Source of the DNA: Angomonas deanei
Taxonomy: Eukaryota; Euglenozoa; Kinetoplastea; Trypanosomatida; Trypanosomatidae
DNA: 64,000 nucleotides
Direction: 5' to 3'
Assembly (NCBI GenBank): GCA_903995115.1
Contig: LR877146.1
Coordinates: 124,001 to 188,000, forward strand
Shown here: positions 1 through 10,150 of the stretch, piece after piece
Layout: each line of letters opens with the position of its first letter
How positions within the stretch are numbered: position 1 is the first letter of the stretch
The notes under the pieces: generated by a model
Databases searched by the model: none
Seen by the model: only the letters and a program-made list of their open reading frames with translations
Told to the model about the DNA's origin: nothing
Program-made: the position numbers and the translations under genes

Positions 1-1098
1 GGCCGGAATAGCGGAGGAGAGTTCACGGTGTTGTTTTCCAATATTCACTTGTGCATCACACATGAGATGCTGTACATTATGCGAGACACCGGTAACATAC
101 CGCGTTGGGTGAGGATTCAGGAAGTCCGCAAATTCTTCTACAATAGTACCTGCCACCGGCCCTTCTTGGTGTTTGTCGCGGACCCCGGCACGCCAGACCT
201 TGTCGTCGTACCGCAGCCACCGTCGTTTGGGGAGATCTCCATCAAGTACTTTGACCGGTCTCTAGCGGTGATGCGGGTGGTATCAGTGATGAAGGAGCTG
301 TGCTTTGGGTCTATTGATGTCCGCCGTGTCACGGAGATTATCGAATGCTTTGAACCCTCCGCTGTCAATTTTATTCAGTCGTTTGAGCAAAAGTACAATA
401 CCCGGCTCGTCTTTGATCCAGTCCCTGGCTACTTTAACGGGATGAGTTGCCCAGTCCCGAAGGAACAACTGGCGGAGGTGTGGCGGGAGGTGCAGGACAT
501 GTACGCGGTGCGGGATCAGGAGGTGTTGCGGCAGTCGGCGATCCCCCTTTACACCAACTACGCCAACGAGGCCCCACTGACGACGGAGCAAATGTCCGCC
601 ATTTCTAGGCAGCTGGCGAGGGAGCGGTGCAATAGTTCGGAGGTGGTGGGGATGTCGTACGGGGAGGCACAGGAGCTGGCGCAGCAGTTGAACCAGGGCG
701 TCCTCTCACAGTCCCCGCTGATCCCAACCCGACCGGTAGAAAACGGATCCTTCTGCCCCAACTTCAACACTAGTTTCGCCATGGCCGCCAGCACACAGTC
801 GGGCTATGGATTTCCCGAGTCTCGGTACCTCACTCAGGACGACATGGCCACTAGTTATGTCAAAAAGTTACCAGAAGTGATTGTCGATCAGCACACGGTG
901 CTGGCCTCGTCGTTTGCGGCACAAGGACACCCACCCATGGCGTCGTCCGAGTTCCGTCTCAGTGACGTGGTCAATCATAGTTTCGCCATGTATGGGCATA
1001 GTCTAGCGAAAAAACAACAGACCATTTTAGACGAGAAGGAGACGAAAAAGCACACGACGGACAACCCCCTCGAAGATGTAGGCTCTCTCGAGACTTGA
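1..1098 (+). CDS. Large dual-PH-like family protein, member 1 (5' end cut by window)
   Basis: The reading frame is open from the first base, so only the C-terminal 365 residues are present. The first residues align with the middle of the downstream paralogs (LCITHEML matches LCITHDMV), placing the cut inside the second PH-like segment. Visible in order: a strand-rich block with RWVRIQEVRKFFYN and a D-P-G-x-PDLVVVPQPP stretch, the helix CFGSIDVRRVTEI, the block CPVPKEQLAEVWREV, a PLY-N-YAN motif, and RQLARERCNSSEVVGMSY. The tail is low-complexity but keeps three motifs shared with the other members: SRYLTQDD, DQHTVLAS and VVNHSF. Function is unknown. PH-like folds often bind phosphoinositides or proteins, but this assignment rests only on the order and spacing of segments, not on a profile search. 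Confidence 0.85.
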   Translation, partial: GRNSGGEFTVLFSNIHLCITHEMLYIMRDTGNIPRWVRIQEVRKFFYNSTCHRPFLVFVADPGTPDLVVVPQPPSFGEISIKYFDRSLAVMRVVSVMKELCFGSIDVRRVTEIIECFEPSAVNFIQSFEQKYNTRLVFDPVPGYFNGMSCPVPKEQLAEVWREVQDMYAVRDQEVLRQSAIPLYTNYANEAPLTTEQMSAISRQLARERCNSSEVVGMSYGEAQELAQQLNQGVLSQSPLIPTRPVENGSFCPNFNTSFAMAASTQSGYGFPESRYLTQDDMATSYVKKLPEVIVDQHTVLASSFAAQGHPPMASSEFRLSDVVNHSFAMYGHSLAKKQQTILDEKETKKHTTDNPLEDVGSLET

Positions 1099-1217
1099 TT
1101 TCAGTGCGTGTGTGCATATAAGTAGGGAGCAGGTCTGTTTGTTTCGGTTCCCATTTATCGTTAAGAAGAAGAGAATTGAGGGGTCTCTTTTTATAGTTTC
1201 TGTTGTAGCAAACGGTG

Positions 1218-1238
1218 ATTATTATTATTATTATTATT
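1218..1238. repeat. (ATT)7 microsatellite
   Basis: Seven perfect ATT units in the spacer between the first two paralogs, upstream of the T-rich tract before the next start codon. Confidence 0.9.
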
Positions 1239-1354
1239 TTTAAACAGATACCACATCCTAGAGAATGGACCGCCGCCTTTTGTCACTCTTCTCCCTTTTT
1301 GTCGTTTTTATCAGCTTTTTCTAGATAGGTTCTTTAGCAGATCACCTACCCCAA

Positions 1355-3490
1355 ATGTTCTTTAGCTACGGGGAAAAGCAAAAAGGGAGGATTTTTGGGG
1401 AGTGGCAGATGCGCGAGTTGGCGTTCGACACGATGCGGCGCTACTTTTACTACTCGGACGGCGGTCTACCCCCCGCCAACTATACCGAGGTGCAACCGTC
1501 CACCAACCCTAGTGCGGCCGGCTCACCGACAGGTGACGTTTCGGGATTTCCCGCGTCCTCACAGGACGGGGCGGCTAGTTCGACCAATTTGAGTTTTATA
1601 CGGGGGACCGACACTTCGCATTCCATATGGAAGGCGAAAATGAAAGTGGAGGCGATTGAACTGGTCGTTATTACCGACAGTGTGCCGTCTGAAGATTCGT
1701 CACTGACCGAAGCGGATTACTTTCGGGTTCGTATTCACGGCCAATCGAGAACGCTGGCACCCAATGAGGCCCCGCCGGCAGGCCCCCTGCTGTGCCCTTC
1801 CACTGGATTCGAAACCGTACCCGGACGATTTCACGAGGAAAACGTAGATTATATCGAAGACCGTTACTTTATGCGGGAACTGTACGAAGCGCTGCGGGAT
1901 GAGTTTAGAGAAATGCGACGGGAGAGAGAATTGCTAGAAGTGTCGACGGGAAAGAAGAAAAAGTATTCCTCCCTGACGTTAGAGTCGCCACGTCACTCGA
2001 GTGGTGGATTTGGGCTGAGAAACTCCGAAGTCTCTCATGTGTTTAGAATGAGGAGTGAATATGAACTGTTTCGCTTCTACTATGTGGTGAAGACCGTTTT
2101 AGGCTACGACAAGCTGTGCGAGAGACCCTTGAGCGGCCTTCCGCCGTACGACCCAAGGAACAACTTGATCTACGCCAAAGTACCCATAACGGTGTACAAC
2201 ACCTTCAAAAAGATGGAGCATTGTGTGTTCTATACCTTTATGCGAGGCTACTGCGTAGGGCGGCGCGGGGAAGGGTCTGATCTGGAGACGATCATCCCAG
2301 ACTGCTTCCTGTGCATTTCCAACGAGGCGCTGCTGGTGTTACGGGCGACGGGCACGATTCCCGGCTGGGCCCTGTTGAAAGAGGTACACAGCTTCTTTTA
2401 CAATGAAACCGCCGCGAACCCCTATGTGGCGTTTCTAACCGACGATGGACCGCCAAACGTTGTGTTTGTGCCCAAAGCGCCATCCTATGGGGAGCAAGCC
2501 GCGTCTTGCTTCAATGCCCGCATGGAGGTGAAGCGCATTCACAATGTCGTCCAGGCTGGCTGTTTCCAGTCGGTGCATGTCCGGCGGGTCATACAGTGCG
2601 CCTGTGCCACGGAGGAATCGCCGCAGGAGTTTATCCGCACCTACGAATCGACCCACAATGTGCAACTGAGTTTCAAGTTTGGTCCCAACTACCCCTGTCG
2701 AGCGACGGACTGCCCGTGGCCGAGGGAGGACCTCATGACGGTGTGGACGGACATGCGCACCTTGTACGCCACCCGAGAGCGTATCACCGACGGTCAGGCG
2801 GCCATCCCCATCTACCAAAACAACACCAACGACATGACACTGCAGCCGGACCAGCTGCCGGAGCTCTCCCGCCGCCTCGCCAGAGAGCGTACCGCCATGA
2901 ACGACATTGTCGGCATCCCCTACGAGGAGGTGCAGCGGGTGTCCGCCCTCTCCAGAGTACAGAGCGCCCAAAACGTGGCGAATACTTTCCAAACTGAAGA
3001 AACAGACAATGGCGGCAGTCTTGTCCGACGGCGCAGCGTCGCGAATGGGTTCGTCGCGCTGAGTGTCTCAAGGAATAGAAGAGAAGAGGAGGAAGGGGCT
3101 CGGGAGAATCACTTTGACCCGCTGGCACCGCCGCCGTCGTTTGACACTGGTTCACCCATGGGCAATTCTTCCATGGTGCAGTCCACCGGGACGGGTGGGG
3201 ACGACACGGCTGGGAGTGGGATCGATAACTTTCAGTTTGACGACAGCTCCGAGGACGAGGGGGCCGCGGAGGACGGCGAAGATGATCAAGGCGGACTGTA
3301 TCCGTACGGCGTGAAGGGCTCCCGGTACTTCACCCGCGATGAGGTGGAGGGAGGTGCGGCTGAACTAGTAGTGGAGGAACACCACGTGCTGGCGTCGTCC
3401 GCCTTGGGGCGTCCTGTAGAGGTCTGCAATGAGAGAAGGGAATCCACAGAGAATCGGTCATTTTCTAAATATCCCAAATTTGCAAAATAA
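1355..3490 (+). CDS. Large dual-PH-like family protein, member 2
   Basis: 711 residues, complete. The N-terminus MFFSYGEKQ...FGEWQMRELAFD...RRYFYYS matches the starts of the next four genes and fixes the ATG. Order of parts: N-terminal PH-like half (1-35); WKAKMKV; APPAGPLLCPSTGF; an YxxDRYFMRELYEALRDEF helix; VFRMRSEYELFRFYYVV, which would be the closing helix of PH-like segment 1; GLPPYDPRNN; then PH-like segment 2 starting near CVFYTFMRG. The Ser/Asp/Glu-rich tail (about 530-690) carries SRYFTRDE and EHHVLASS. The extreme C-terminus ends without the NHSF motif seen in members 1, 4 and in variant form 3 and 6. No signal peptide or membrane segment is visible, so a cytosolic or membrane-peripheral protein is likely. 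Molecular function unknown. Confidence 0.88.
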   Translation: MFFSYGEKQKGRIFGEWQMRELAFDTMRRYFYYSDGGLPPANYTEVQPSTNPSAAGSPTGDVSGFPASSQDGAASSTNLSFIRGTDTSHSIWKAKMKVEAIELVVITDSVPSEDSSLTEADYFRVRIHGQSRTLAPNEAPPAGPLLCPSTGFETVPGRFHEENVDYIEDRYFMRELYEALRDEFREMRRERELLEVSTGKKKKYSSLTLESPRHSSGGFGLRNSEVSHVFRMRSEYELFRFYYVVKTVLGYDKLCERPLSGLPPYDPRNNLIYAKVPITVYNTFKKMEHCVFYTFMRGYCVGRRGEGSDLETIIPDCFLCISNEALLVLRATGTIPGWALLKEVHSFFYNETAANPYVAFLTDDGPPNVVFVPKAPSYGEQAASCFNARMEVKRIHNVVQAGCFQSVHVRRVIQCACATEESPQEFIRTYESTHNVQLSFKFGPNYPCRATDCPWPREDLMTVWTDMRTLYATRERITDGQAAIPIYQNNTNDMTLQPDQLPELSRRLARERTAMNDIVGIPYEEVQRVSALSRVQSAQNVANTFQTEETDNGGSLVRRRSVANGFVALSVSRNRREEEEGARENHFDPLAPPPSFDTGSPMGNSSMVQSTGTGGDDTAGSGIDNFQFDDSSEDEGAAEDGEDDQGGLYPYGVKGSRYFTRDEVEGGAAELVVEEHHVLASSALGRPVEVCNERRESTENRSFSKYPKFAK

Positions 3491-3735
3491 AACTTTAACG
3501 TGTACTCTTTTTTTCATTAGTTTTACCTCTCTTCATTGGATTATAGGCAAACAAGCCATACCACATAAAACGAATTTCATTTTTTCCGTGAATGCTTCTA
3601 AAAAAAAAAAATGTATAGGGATATCCACCCTGTCGCACAGTGTTTTATGTTGTGTGTTGTTTCTTGATGATGCGAGGATCTCTCTTACTAAATGCCTCCT
3701 CCCCTTCCCCCTCGGCCTCTTCCCCCTTTCTAAAG

Positions 3736-5883
3736 ATGTTCTATACATACGCGGAAAAACAATCCAATTCCTTTTTAGGCAGGTGGGAACTGCGTCAGGT
3801 TGCCTTTGACGCCACCCACCGTTATATATATTACTCCTCTAGCGACCTCCGGGAGACGACCGTCGCGGATGTAGAGCCGCTTCCCCCGAAGAGTATGGAC
3901 GCCATTTCGAGGCTGCAGGAGCACACCTCCCCCACCACCGCTAGTGTGCCGAACGACCAAATGACCCCATTCGGTACACAACGGTCGATTGTGGTGCTGG
4001 AGGCCCCTGTCCAGCCGAGCAAGCCGCACGAGATTGCGTGGAAGCGAAAGATGAAGGTGACGCAAATTAACCGTGTGTCCATTGAACAAAAGTTCTCCAC
4101 GAGCGACCCACACCTGAGGGAGTTTGACTTTTATCAAATAGAAATTGTAGGAGAGGAAAGACCGCTGGCGACTGGGGAGATACCCCCGGCGGGACCGTTG
4201 CTGTGCCCCTCTGCAGGCCTCTCCGGTCTGCCAGATCGGCTGAGAGACGACAATGAGGAGTACATTCGCGACCCGAACTTTCTGAAGGAACTCTACGATA
4301 GTATAAAAGAGCTGTTCCGACAGCTAAAAGCCGAGCGAGACCGACTGGCGGACAGTGGGGCGGACATGAGTGATTACAAGGAGAATATACAGACCGTTCC
4401 CTCCCCCAAGGCGAACAAGAAGGGAAAACGAGGAACGTTCATTCTACGGCTACGAAGTGAGTACGAGTTTATTCGATTTTTCTACACGGTTCGCACGGTT
4501 CTAGGATACGATAAACTTTGTGTGCGCATGTTCAGAGGCCTCCCCCCGTACGACCCCCGCAACGGAATTACCTTCGCCACTGTGCCCATGACGCTCTGGC
4601 AGAACTTCAAGGTGCTAGAGGATGTTGTCTTTTACACTTTGGTGAGGGGGCACCTGATTGGACGCGACTCCGCCGGTGGACTGAATCTATCGATTAAAGA
4701 CGCGTATCTGTGCATCACGCACGATATGGTGCTAATACTGCGCCACTCTGGTACGATCCCCAAGTGGATTCGTCTCACCGATATCAAAGAATTCTACTAC
4801 AACCACAAGTGCTTCCAGCCCTATGTGGTCTTTATCGGCGAGCCTGGTAGGGCGATTGATCTCATTTTCATTCCCCAACCTCCTGCCTACGGTGAGATTG
4901 CCCAGGAGCGGTTTAACCCCGTCGTGGAAACCTTACGGATCCACCGCATACTGTACGCCACCTGCTTCTCTTCCCTCACGGAGGCGCGGAAGGTGATCCA
5001 CATGAACTTCACACCAGAGCCGTCGGTGCGCAGTTTTGTCGAGGTGTACGAGGATGCCTCCGCCCACCGTCTCAATTTTGATAACTTTCTGGTCACCTCC
5101 ACCGGTGTCAGCTGTCCACTACCGAAAGAGCAGCTGGCGGAGGTTTGGCAGCAGGTGAATAGTGTCTACCGTCAGAACAGAATTGCCATGGACAACACGG
5201 TCATTCCCCTCTACAAGAATCACACCAATGATGTGTCGTTTACGGCAGATCAGGTGACGGTACTAGAACGGCGCCTTGCGCAACAGCGACGGTCACGCGA
5301 TGACATTGTCGGTGTCTCCCTCAGCGAGGCACACTTGGAAGCGGCTGGAGGACAACGCCAGCCGTCGGCATCGGCACGATATAGGGATCCCTCTGACCAA
5401 GTCACTCCTGTCGAGGAGCGTAGCCTTCGACTATCGGATAATGAGGCGAGCATGAGCGGCCCTAATGCCACTGCGCTTCTCTCTCGTGGGGACTTTATAG
5501 AGCAAAACCTTCAAACGCCTGTCGTCGCGGTCGGCCCCCAAGTAGACGAACGCAGTGGGTCCGATAATATGAGTTTTGGTAGTGTGACGAGTGTCTCCTA
5601 TGCGGTGGCCAACGCCCGGTACCTCACCCAGGAGGAGCTGAAGGAGCTGGACTTGGAGGGGATGGTGGAGCACCACACTTTGGTGTCAGGACACACCCCT
5701 ACCACCACCGGATTGGACAAGAAGTGGCAGGAGATACTGGCACCGACGCCGGAGTTACACATTAGAAATATAGTCAATGAGAGCTTTACAGCGCTGCAAG
5801 GGTCACCGCTGCACTCGGCGGTCCTAGAGGCACAAACACGGAAAAGTGGAAAAGAGAAGGATCATCATCAGTGCGATACGTGA
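3736..5883 (+). CDS. Large dual-PH-like family protein, member 3
   Basis: 715 residues from the ATG at 3736. The frame is open further upstream to 3640, but alignment with the paralogs puts the start at MFYTYAEKQ. The upstream stretch is pyrimidine-rich and ends in AAAG directly against this ATG, so the 32 extra codons are probably 5' leader. Architecture as in member 2: GRWELRQVAFD...RYIYYS, WKRKMKV, IPPAGPLLCPSAGL, YIRDPNFLKELYDSI, the closing helix RSEYEFIRFFYTV, GLPPYDPRNG, then segment 2 with YLCITHDMVLIL and a run ending DLIFIPQPP. The tail has ARYLTQEE, EHHTLVSG and IVNESF. Unknown function; probably soluble. Confidence 0.88.
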   Translation: MFYTYAEKQSNSFLGRWELRQVAFDATHRYIYYSSSDLRETTVADVEPLPPKSMDAISRLQEHTSPTTASVPNDQMTPFGTQRSIVVLEAPVQPSKPHEIAWKRKMKVTQINRVSIEQKFSTSDPHLREFDFYQIEIVGEERPLATGEIPPAGPLLCPSAGLSGLPDRLRDDNEEYIRDPNFLKELYDSIKELFRQLKAERDRLADSGADMSDYKENIQTVPSPKANKKGKRGTFILRLRSEYEFIRFFYTVRTVLGYDKLCVRMFRGLPPYDPRNGITFATVPMTLWQNFKVLEDVVFYTLVRGHLIGRDSAGGLNLSIKDAYLCITHDMVLILRHSGTIPKWIRLTDIKEFYYNHKCFQPYVVFIGEPGRAIDLIFIPQPPAYGEIAQERFNPVVETLRIHRILYATCFSSLTEARKVIHMNFTPEPSVRSFVEVYEDASAHRLNFDNFLVTSTGVSCPLPKEQLAEVWQQVNSVYRQNRIAMDNTVIPLYKNHTNDVSFTADQVTVLERRLAQQRRSRDDIVGVSLSEAHLEAAGGQRQPSASARYRDPSDQVTPVEERSLRLSDNEASMSGPNATALLSRGDFIEQNLQTPVVAVGPQVDERSGSDNMSFGSVTSVSYAVANARYLTQEELKELDLEGMVEHHTLVSGHTPTTTGLDKKWQEILAPTPELHIRNIVNESFTALQGSPLHSAVLEAQTRKSGKEKDHHQCDT

Positions 5884-6166
5884 GTTTTGTGGATAAACTG
5901 TTAATGTCCACACGCTTTTTCTCATGTTTCATTGATTGTTTCCATTTCATTATCATTACTACTTTTTTTTTTTTTTTTACTTTACGTGGTAGCGCAAGCG
6001 TTAATTTTTTTTTTTTTTTTTGATAAAATCAGAGGTGTCGCCACGTTTCCAACACTTATTTATTTCTCTCTTTATTAGTATGATTTTCAGATGCTGGTAC
6101 GATCATTCCCTCTCATCCCCTCCTCCCCTCTCTCTCCTTCTCAGAGAAGTGACATTCTCGCTAGGT

Positions 6167-8335
6167 ATGTATTATGTAAAATGTGAAAAAGAGACAAATG
6201 GTCTATTCGGTTCGTGGGGAGAACGTTTATTAGCGTTTGATACGATGAGGCGACATTTATTTTATAGTAATCTCATACGGAAAGGGGAGCCGATTAGTTG
6301 GAAGAGTAAAATGAAGGTGGATAAAATAATTGTAGAGGCCCGAGAGCGCGTCTTGTACTTGGGGGACCTTGTGAACGAAAAGGATTTGTTTGCGGTCGAA
6401 ATCCGAGGAGAGTCTAGAGCAATGGCAACCGGGGAAATGCCCGCGCCCGGACCGCTGTTGTGTGAGTCTACCGGCCAAGAGCCCATCGAGGGTCGCTTTG
6501 TTTACACCAACGAAGACTACATACGCGATCCTTTCTTTCTGTTAGAGCTGTATGAGGCCCTCCGCAATCAGTTCATAGACCTCCGCGAGCAGCATGGAAT
6601 AAGTATCGCGGACATGAACTCGGAGGAAAACAAAAAGAAACCCCTCACGTTAGATTCCCCCAAGACGAAACACGCCAAAGTGAGTCGAGTCAGTCATGTG
6701 TTTCGGTTTTCGAGCGAGTACGACTTTAGGCGGTTTTACTTTGTGGTGCAAACCGTGTTAGGGTACGATAAGTTCAACCCTAGGCCCTACCGTGGTTTGC
6801 CCCCGTACGATCCCAGAAACGGCGTCTTCTTTGCGCACATTCCGCTCTATGTGTGGCACACCTTCAAGTCGCTCAGCAAGACTTGCTTCTACACATTTTT
6901 ACGCGGGAGCCTCACGGGAAGGGACCACAATAGCAACGAGCTAAACGTAGCAATGCGTCGGGTGTTCCTGTGCATTACGTTTGACATGATTTTGATATTT
7001 CAAGACTCGGGTGCCATTCCCATTTGGGTGCGACTAGTAGACGTGAAGGAGTTTCGGTTCAACCCCCACTGCAACACCCCTTTCCTTGCCTTCCTCACGG
7101 ACCCAGGGGTGCCGGACATTATTTTTATCCCCCAAGCACCCATTGTGGGTGGCTATGCGTCCAAAAATTTTGACCCTACGCTGGAAACGTTACGGGTAGA
7201 AAAGTGCATACGGGAGATTAGTTTTGGTTCCCTCTGCGTTCGCCGAGCCATCAAAATAAAGTCCACCATCCAGCCGTCCGTCAAGGGGTTCGTGGACCGC
7301 TACGAGAGTAAACACGGCGTACAACTGGTGTTTCAAATCCCCAATTATGCCGGCGCCATGTCCGGCCCGCTGCCCCAGGAGCACCTCGCCTCCATCTGGG
7401 AGGAAGCAGAGCGCATCTACGAGGAGCAGGACCACTCGGTCGCCCAGCAGGCGGCTATACCCCTCTACGCCAACAACCGTAACGATGCGCTACCGCTCAG
7501 CCGGGGGGAGCTGCAGGCCATCGCTAGGCGACTCTACGTGGAGAGGCGGTACAACAACACTGTGTCGGGGATTGGGTTGGAGGAGGCGAACCATATAGCG
7601 GAGCGACTGCGGTCCACCCGCACGAGCCGGCCAACCTCCCACGAAGGGAGTCTTGTGACCCCGTCGCACTCCAACTCTCGACTGACCAACGTTGGGCGCG
7701 TGGGCTCCCGCCTGCGCAGCAACGAAGAGTCCCACGCCTCGTCGGTCACACAGACGTTTGCGCACGTTGGGTCCCCTCTCAGTGATGACGCGCCTCAAGA
7801 GGCCGGGGAGGATGACTTCCCTCTTCCCATCAATAATAACAGCTTTCTGTTTAATGTCAGCTTTGCCAGTGAAACGTTTGGCGGCGGCAGTTTTGCGGGG
7901 TACACCCTTCCAGGCTCTCGCTACATTACCAGAGACGAGGAATTACCGGCTGGGGAGGCTGTTCCGGAGGATCACCATGTGAAGGTGCACACGGACTCCG
8001 TAAAAACGGATGTGGTGCCAGAAATGCTAAAAACCGAGACACCCGTGTGCGATGTCCAACCAACAGAGTGGGATATTGAGAGTCTCGTGAACCACAGTTT
8101 TTCGCACATCCCCGCAGGACTGGAGCTACGAGGCGGCACCAGTAGTAGTGCGAGCTCCGTGAGTGAACCTAGTAGCAGACGGATCACGCCCACGACGACG
8201 GTCCCGCGGGGTAGGGGTAAGTCAATACACCAGTTCCCTGTCGTAACAAGCAGTGAGAAAGAAAACCACCAAAAGAAGAAGAACGACCCACTCACGTCGG
8301 ACCAGTATGTCGACCCAAACGAATTGGAAACCTAA
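6167..8335 (+). CDS. Large dual-PH-like family protein, member 4
   Basis: 722 residues from the ATG at 6167 (MYYVKCEKETNGLFGSWG). The open frame runs back to 6020, but those codons cover a T-rich and CT-rich leader ending in a TAG acceptor at 6163-6164, three bases before the chosen ATG. Conserved parts: LAFDTMRRHLFYS, WKSKMKV, MPAPGPLLCESTGQ, YIRDPFFLLELYEAL, FRFSSEYDFRRFYFVVQ, GLPPYDPRNGVFFAHIPL, FLCITFDMILIF, RLVDVKEFRFN, DIIFIPQAP and PLPQEHLASIWEEA. The tail, rich in Ser/Thr/Asn, carries SRYITRDE, DHHVKV and LVNHSF. Between 35 and 55 it lacks the long Ser/Pro insertion of members 2 and 3, so it shows the N-terminal domain in compact form. Function unknown. Confidence 0.88.
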   Translation: MYYVKCEKETNGLFGSWGERLLAFDTMRRHLFYSNLIRKGEPISWKSKMKVDKIIVEARERVLYLGDLVNEKDLFAVEIRGESRAMATGEMPAPGPLLCESTGQEPIEGRFVYTNEDYIRDPFFLLELYEALRNQFIDLREQHGISIADMNSEENKKKPLTLDSPKTKHAKVSRVSHVFRFSSEYDFRRFYFVVQTVLGYDKFNPRPYRGLPPYDPRNGVFFAHIPLYVWHTFKSLSKTCFYTFLRGSLTGRDHNSNELNVAMRRVFLCITFDMILIFQDSGAIPIWVRLVDVKEFRFNPHCNTPFLAFLTDPGVPDIIFIPQAPIVGGYASKNFDPTLETLRVEKCIREISFGSLCVRRAIKIKSTIQPSVKGFVDRYESKHGVQLVFQIPNYAGAMSGPLPQEHLASIWEEAERIYEEQDHSVAQQAAIPLYANNRNDALPLSRGELQAIARRLYVERRYNNTVSGIGLEEANHIAERLRSTRTSRPTSHEGSLVTPSHSNSRLTNVGRVGSRLRSNEESHASSVTQTFAHVGSPLSDDAPQEAGEDDFPLPINNNSFLFNVSFASETFGGGSFAGYTLPGSRYITRDEELPAGEAVPEDHHVKVHTDSVKTDVVPEMLKTETPVCDVQPTEWDIESLVNHSFSHIPAGLELRGGTSSSASSVSEPSSRRITPTTTVPRGRGKSIHQFPVVTSSEKENHQKKKNDPLTSDQYVDPNELET

Positions 8336-8564
8336 AGCATTGCTCCACGGTACACCCCGTCCAGCTACTCGCAGGAATGCTGGCACTTTTTTTCGCTTTG
8401 TTTTTTATTATCATAAATTCGATGATCTGTTCGTATAATGTGACGCTACCGTTTAAATCTTTTTTACAGTCGCTCCCTTATTGTGTATTTCGATTCACAA
8501 TGACACCCACCCATACACTGTTCTCTTTCTTATCCCCTCCAACTCTTCCTGTAGAGAATCGTCC

Positions 8565-9971
8565 ATGTATTATGCCACCGCGGAGGTAAAGTCCAAAGGC
8601 TTTTTTAGCACCTCGTGGGAAAAGTGTGTCGTGTGCTTTGATGTGGACCGTCGTCATTTGTTGGTGTCAAAACCCGTGAAACAGGTGTTCAACCTCACGT
8701 CCGGCGTGGTCCAGTGGAAAAGGTGTCTAAAAGTGAAATCCTTTTCTCTCCCGGCAAAAGAAAGCGACCTCATCGAGGATGCCTTGTACCAGGTGGACTT
8801 CCTCACGGAAAAGCGGCCGTTAGGGAAGGAGAGTGTAGCCTTGAATACGATCGAACCCTCTTTACTGTGCCCCTCCACATCCTTAAAAGTCCCCCTTTCA
8901 CGCTTCGTTGCCACCAATGAAGATTTCCTGCGAGACCCGTACTATTTATACGAACTGTACGAAGGGATAAAAGACCGGCTGACCCGCCTCTCGCGGGAGA
9001 GGGATGCGTCCCGTCCTTCTGCCACCACCAATCAACCGAGTTCTCTTCACACCATCGACTCCCCTCGAGAGGGCGGATCGTCGGAGTCGTATCTCCTCTC
9101 CATTCGTCTCCCAGAGGAGTATCAATATCGTCGCTTCGTCTATGTGGTGCAGTCTGTCCTCGGCTACGATGGGCTGATGAAGAAGCCCACGATGGGCTAC
9201 CCGCCCTACGACCCTCGTAATTTACTCAGTTATGGGTATGTTCCGCTTAAACTGCAGCGCGCCTTTGCCAACCTAGAGAAGAGTGTCTTTTACATTTTCA
9301 CCGGTGGCAACCTTTTGGGGCTGAACAACTCGAATACGCTTCAACTAACGCACAAGAATATCTTTCTGTGCATCACCCACGACTTCATTTGTGTCTTCTC
9401 CGTGGATGGAAAACTAAAGCGGTGGATTAACTTGATGCAACTGAAAACCTTTTACCATAATGACCGCTGCGTGATGCCGTACATGTGCTTTGTCGCTGAC
9501 CGCAACATGCGAAACGTGGAGACCCCGTCCGACATTCTATTTTTGCCCAGCCAGTCACCCAACTCTCCTCCGACCTTCGACCCCTCCACGGAGGTGAGCC
9601 GTGTCAAGCACATTGTAGAGGAGCTACACTCCGGCCTGATGGAGGTGCGGCGGGTGGTGCAGGTGTCCGCGGCGTCGGAGGAAACCCCGCAAGCCTTTGC
9701 GACCAATTTTCCCAAAACCAACCACGGAGAGTCCCTCCAACTGTTGAACCCTAGGGGGCCACCCCCCTCCGTAGAGGAGACCGTGCTGACCGCGTGGCAG
9801 GAGCGACGGAGGGCGATGGCGGCGAGCCAGACGGAGAATGGTGTTCCAGCCGTTCCACTGCACGTAGAGGGTGGCGCGCTGAATCACTTAACGCGTCGTC
9901 AGTTGGCCGAAATCAATGAACGGCTTCGGGAGGAGGGAAATTTAACCTACGACCAAGCCGTCTCTGCATGA
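8565..9971 (+). CDS. Large dual-PH-like family protein, member 5 (short form without tail)
   Basis: 468 residues from the ATG at 8565 (MYYATAEVKSKGFFSTSWEK), chosen by alignment; the frame is open back to 8481. It is the most divergent of the six tandem members. It keeps WKRCLKV, EPSLLCPSTSL, FLRDPYYLYELYEGI, LPEEYQYRRFVYVVQ, GYPPYDPRNL, IFLCITHDFICVF and RWINLMQLKTFYHN, but segment 2 is weaker after that. The protein stops soon after RRQLAEINERLREEG, so the disordered tail with the RYxT, HHVL and NHSF motifs is absent. The stop is followed by a normal T-rich spacer, so this looks like a true short form rather than a frameshift, though a lost tail cannot be excluded. Confidence 0.86.
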   Translation: MYYATAEVKSKGFFSTSWEKCVVCFDVDRRHLLVSKPVKQVFNLTSGVVQWKRCLKVKSFSLPAKESDLIEDALYQVDFLTEKRPLGKESVALNTIEPSLLCPSTSLKVPLSRFVATNEDFLRDPYYLYELYEGIKDRLTRLSRERDASRPSATTNQPSSLHTIDSPREGGSSESYLLSIRLPEEYQYRRFVYVVQSVLGYDGLMKKPTMGYPPYDPRNLLSYGYVPLKLQRAFANLEKSVFYIFTGGNLLGLNNSNTLQLTHKNIFLCITHDFICVFSVDGKLKRWINLMQLKTFYHNDRCVMPYMCFVADRNMRNVETPSDILFLPSQSPNSPPTFDPSTEVSRVKHIVEELHSGLMEVRRVVQVSAASEETPQAFATNFPKTNHGESLQLLNPRGPPPSVEETVLTAWQERRRAMAASQTENGVPAVPLHVEGGALNHLTRRQLAEINERLREEGNLTYDQAVSA

Positions 9972-10150
9972 TTCTTATTATTAACTAGCGTTTCCATATT
10001 TCTGTTTTTTTTTTTTTGGTATTTTACCGAAGATGTCCTTCTGCAACTCTTTCCCCTTCTAAGTGGATAGTGAACGACAATCCATATTGCCCCTCTTCCT
10101 CACTCTCGTGCAGTTTCTGTTAGAAGACGACATTGACGTCATTTTAGAAA

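Noticed and set aside
3640-3735. N-terminal extension of array member 3
   Set aside because: Pyrimidine-rich leader; the paralogs align from the ATG at 3736.
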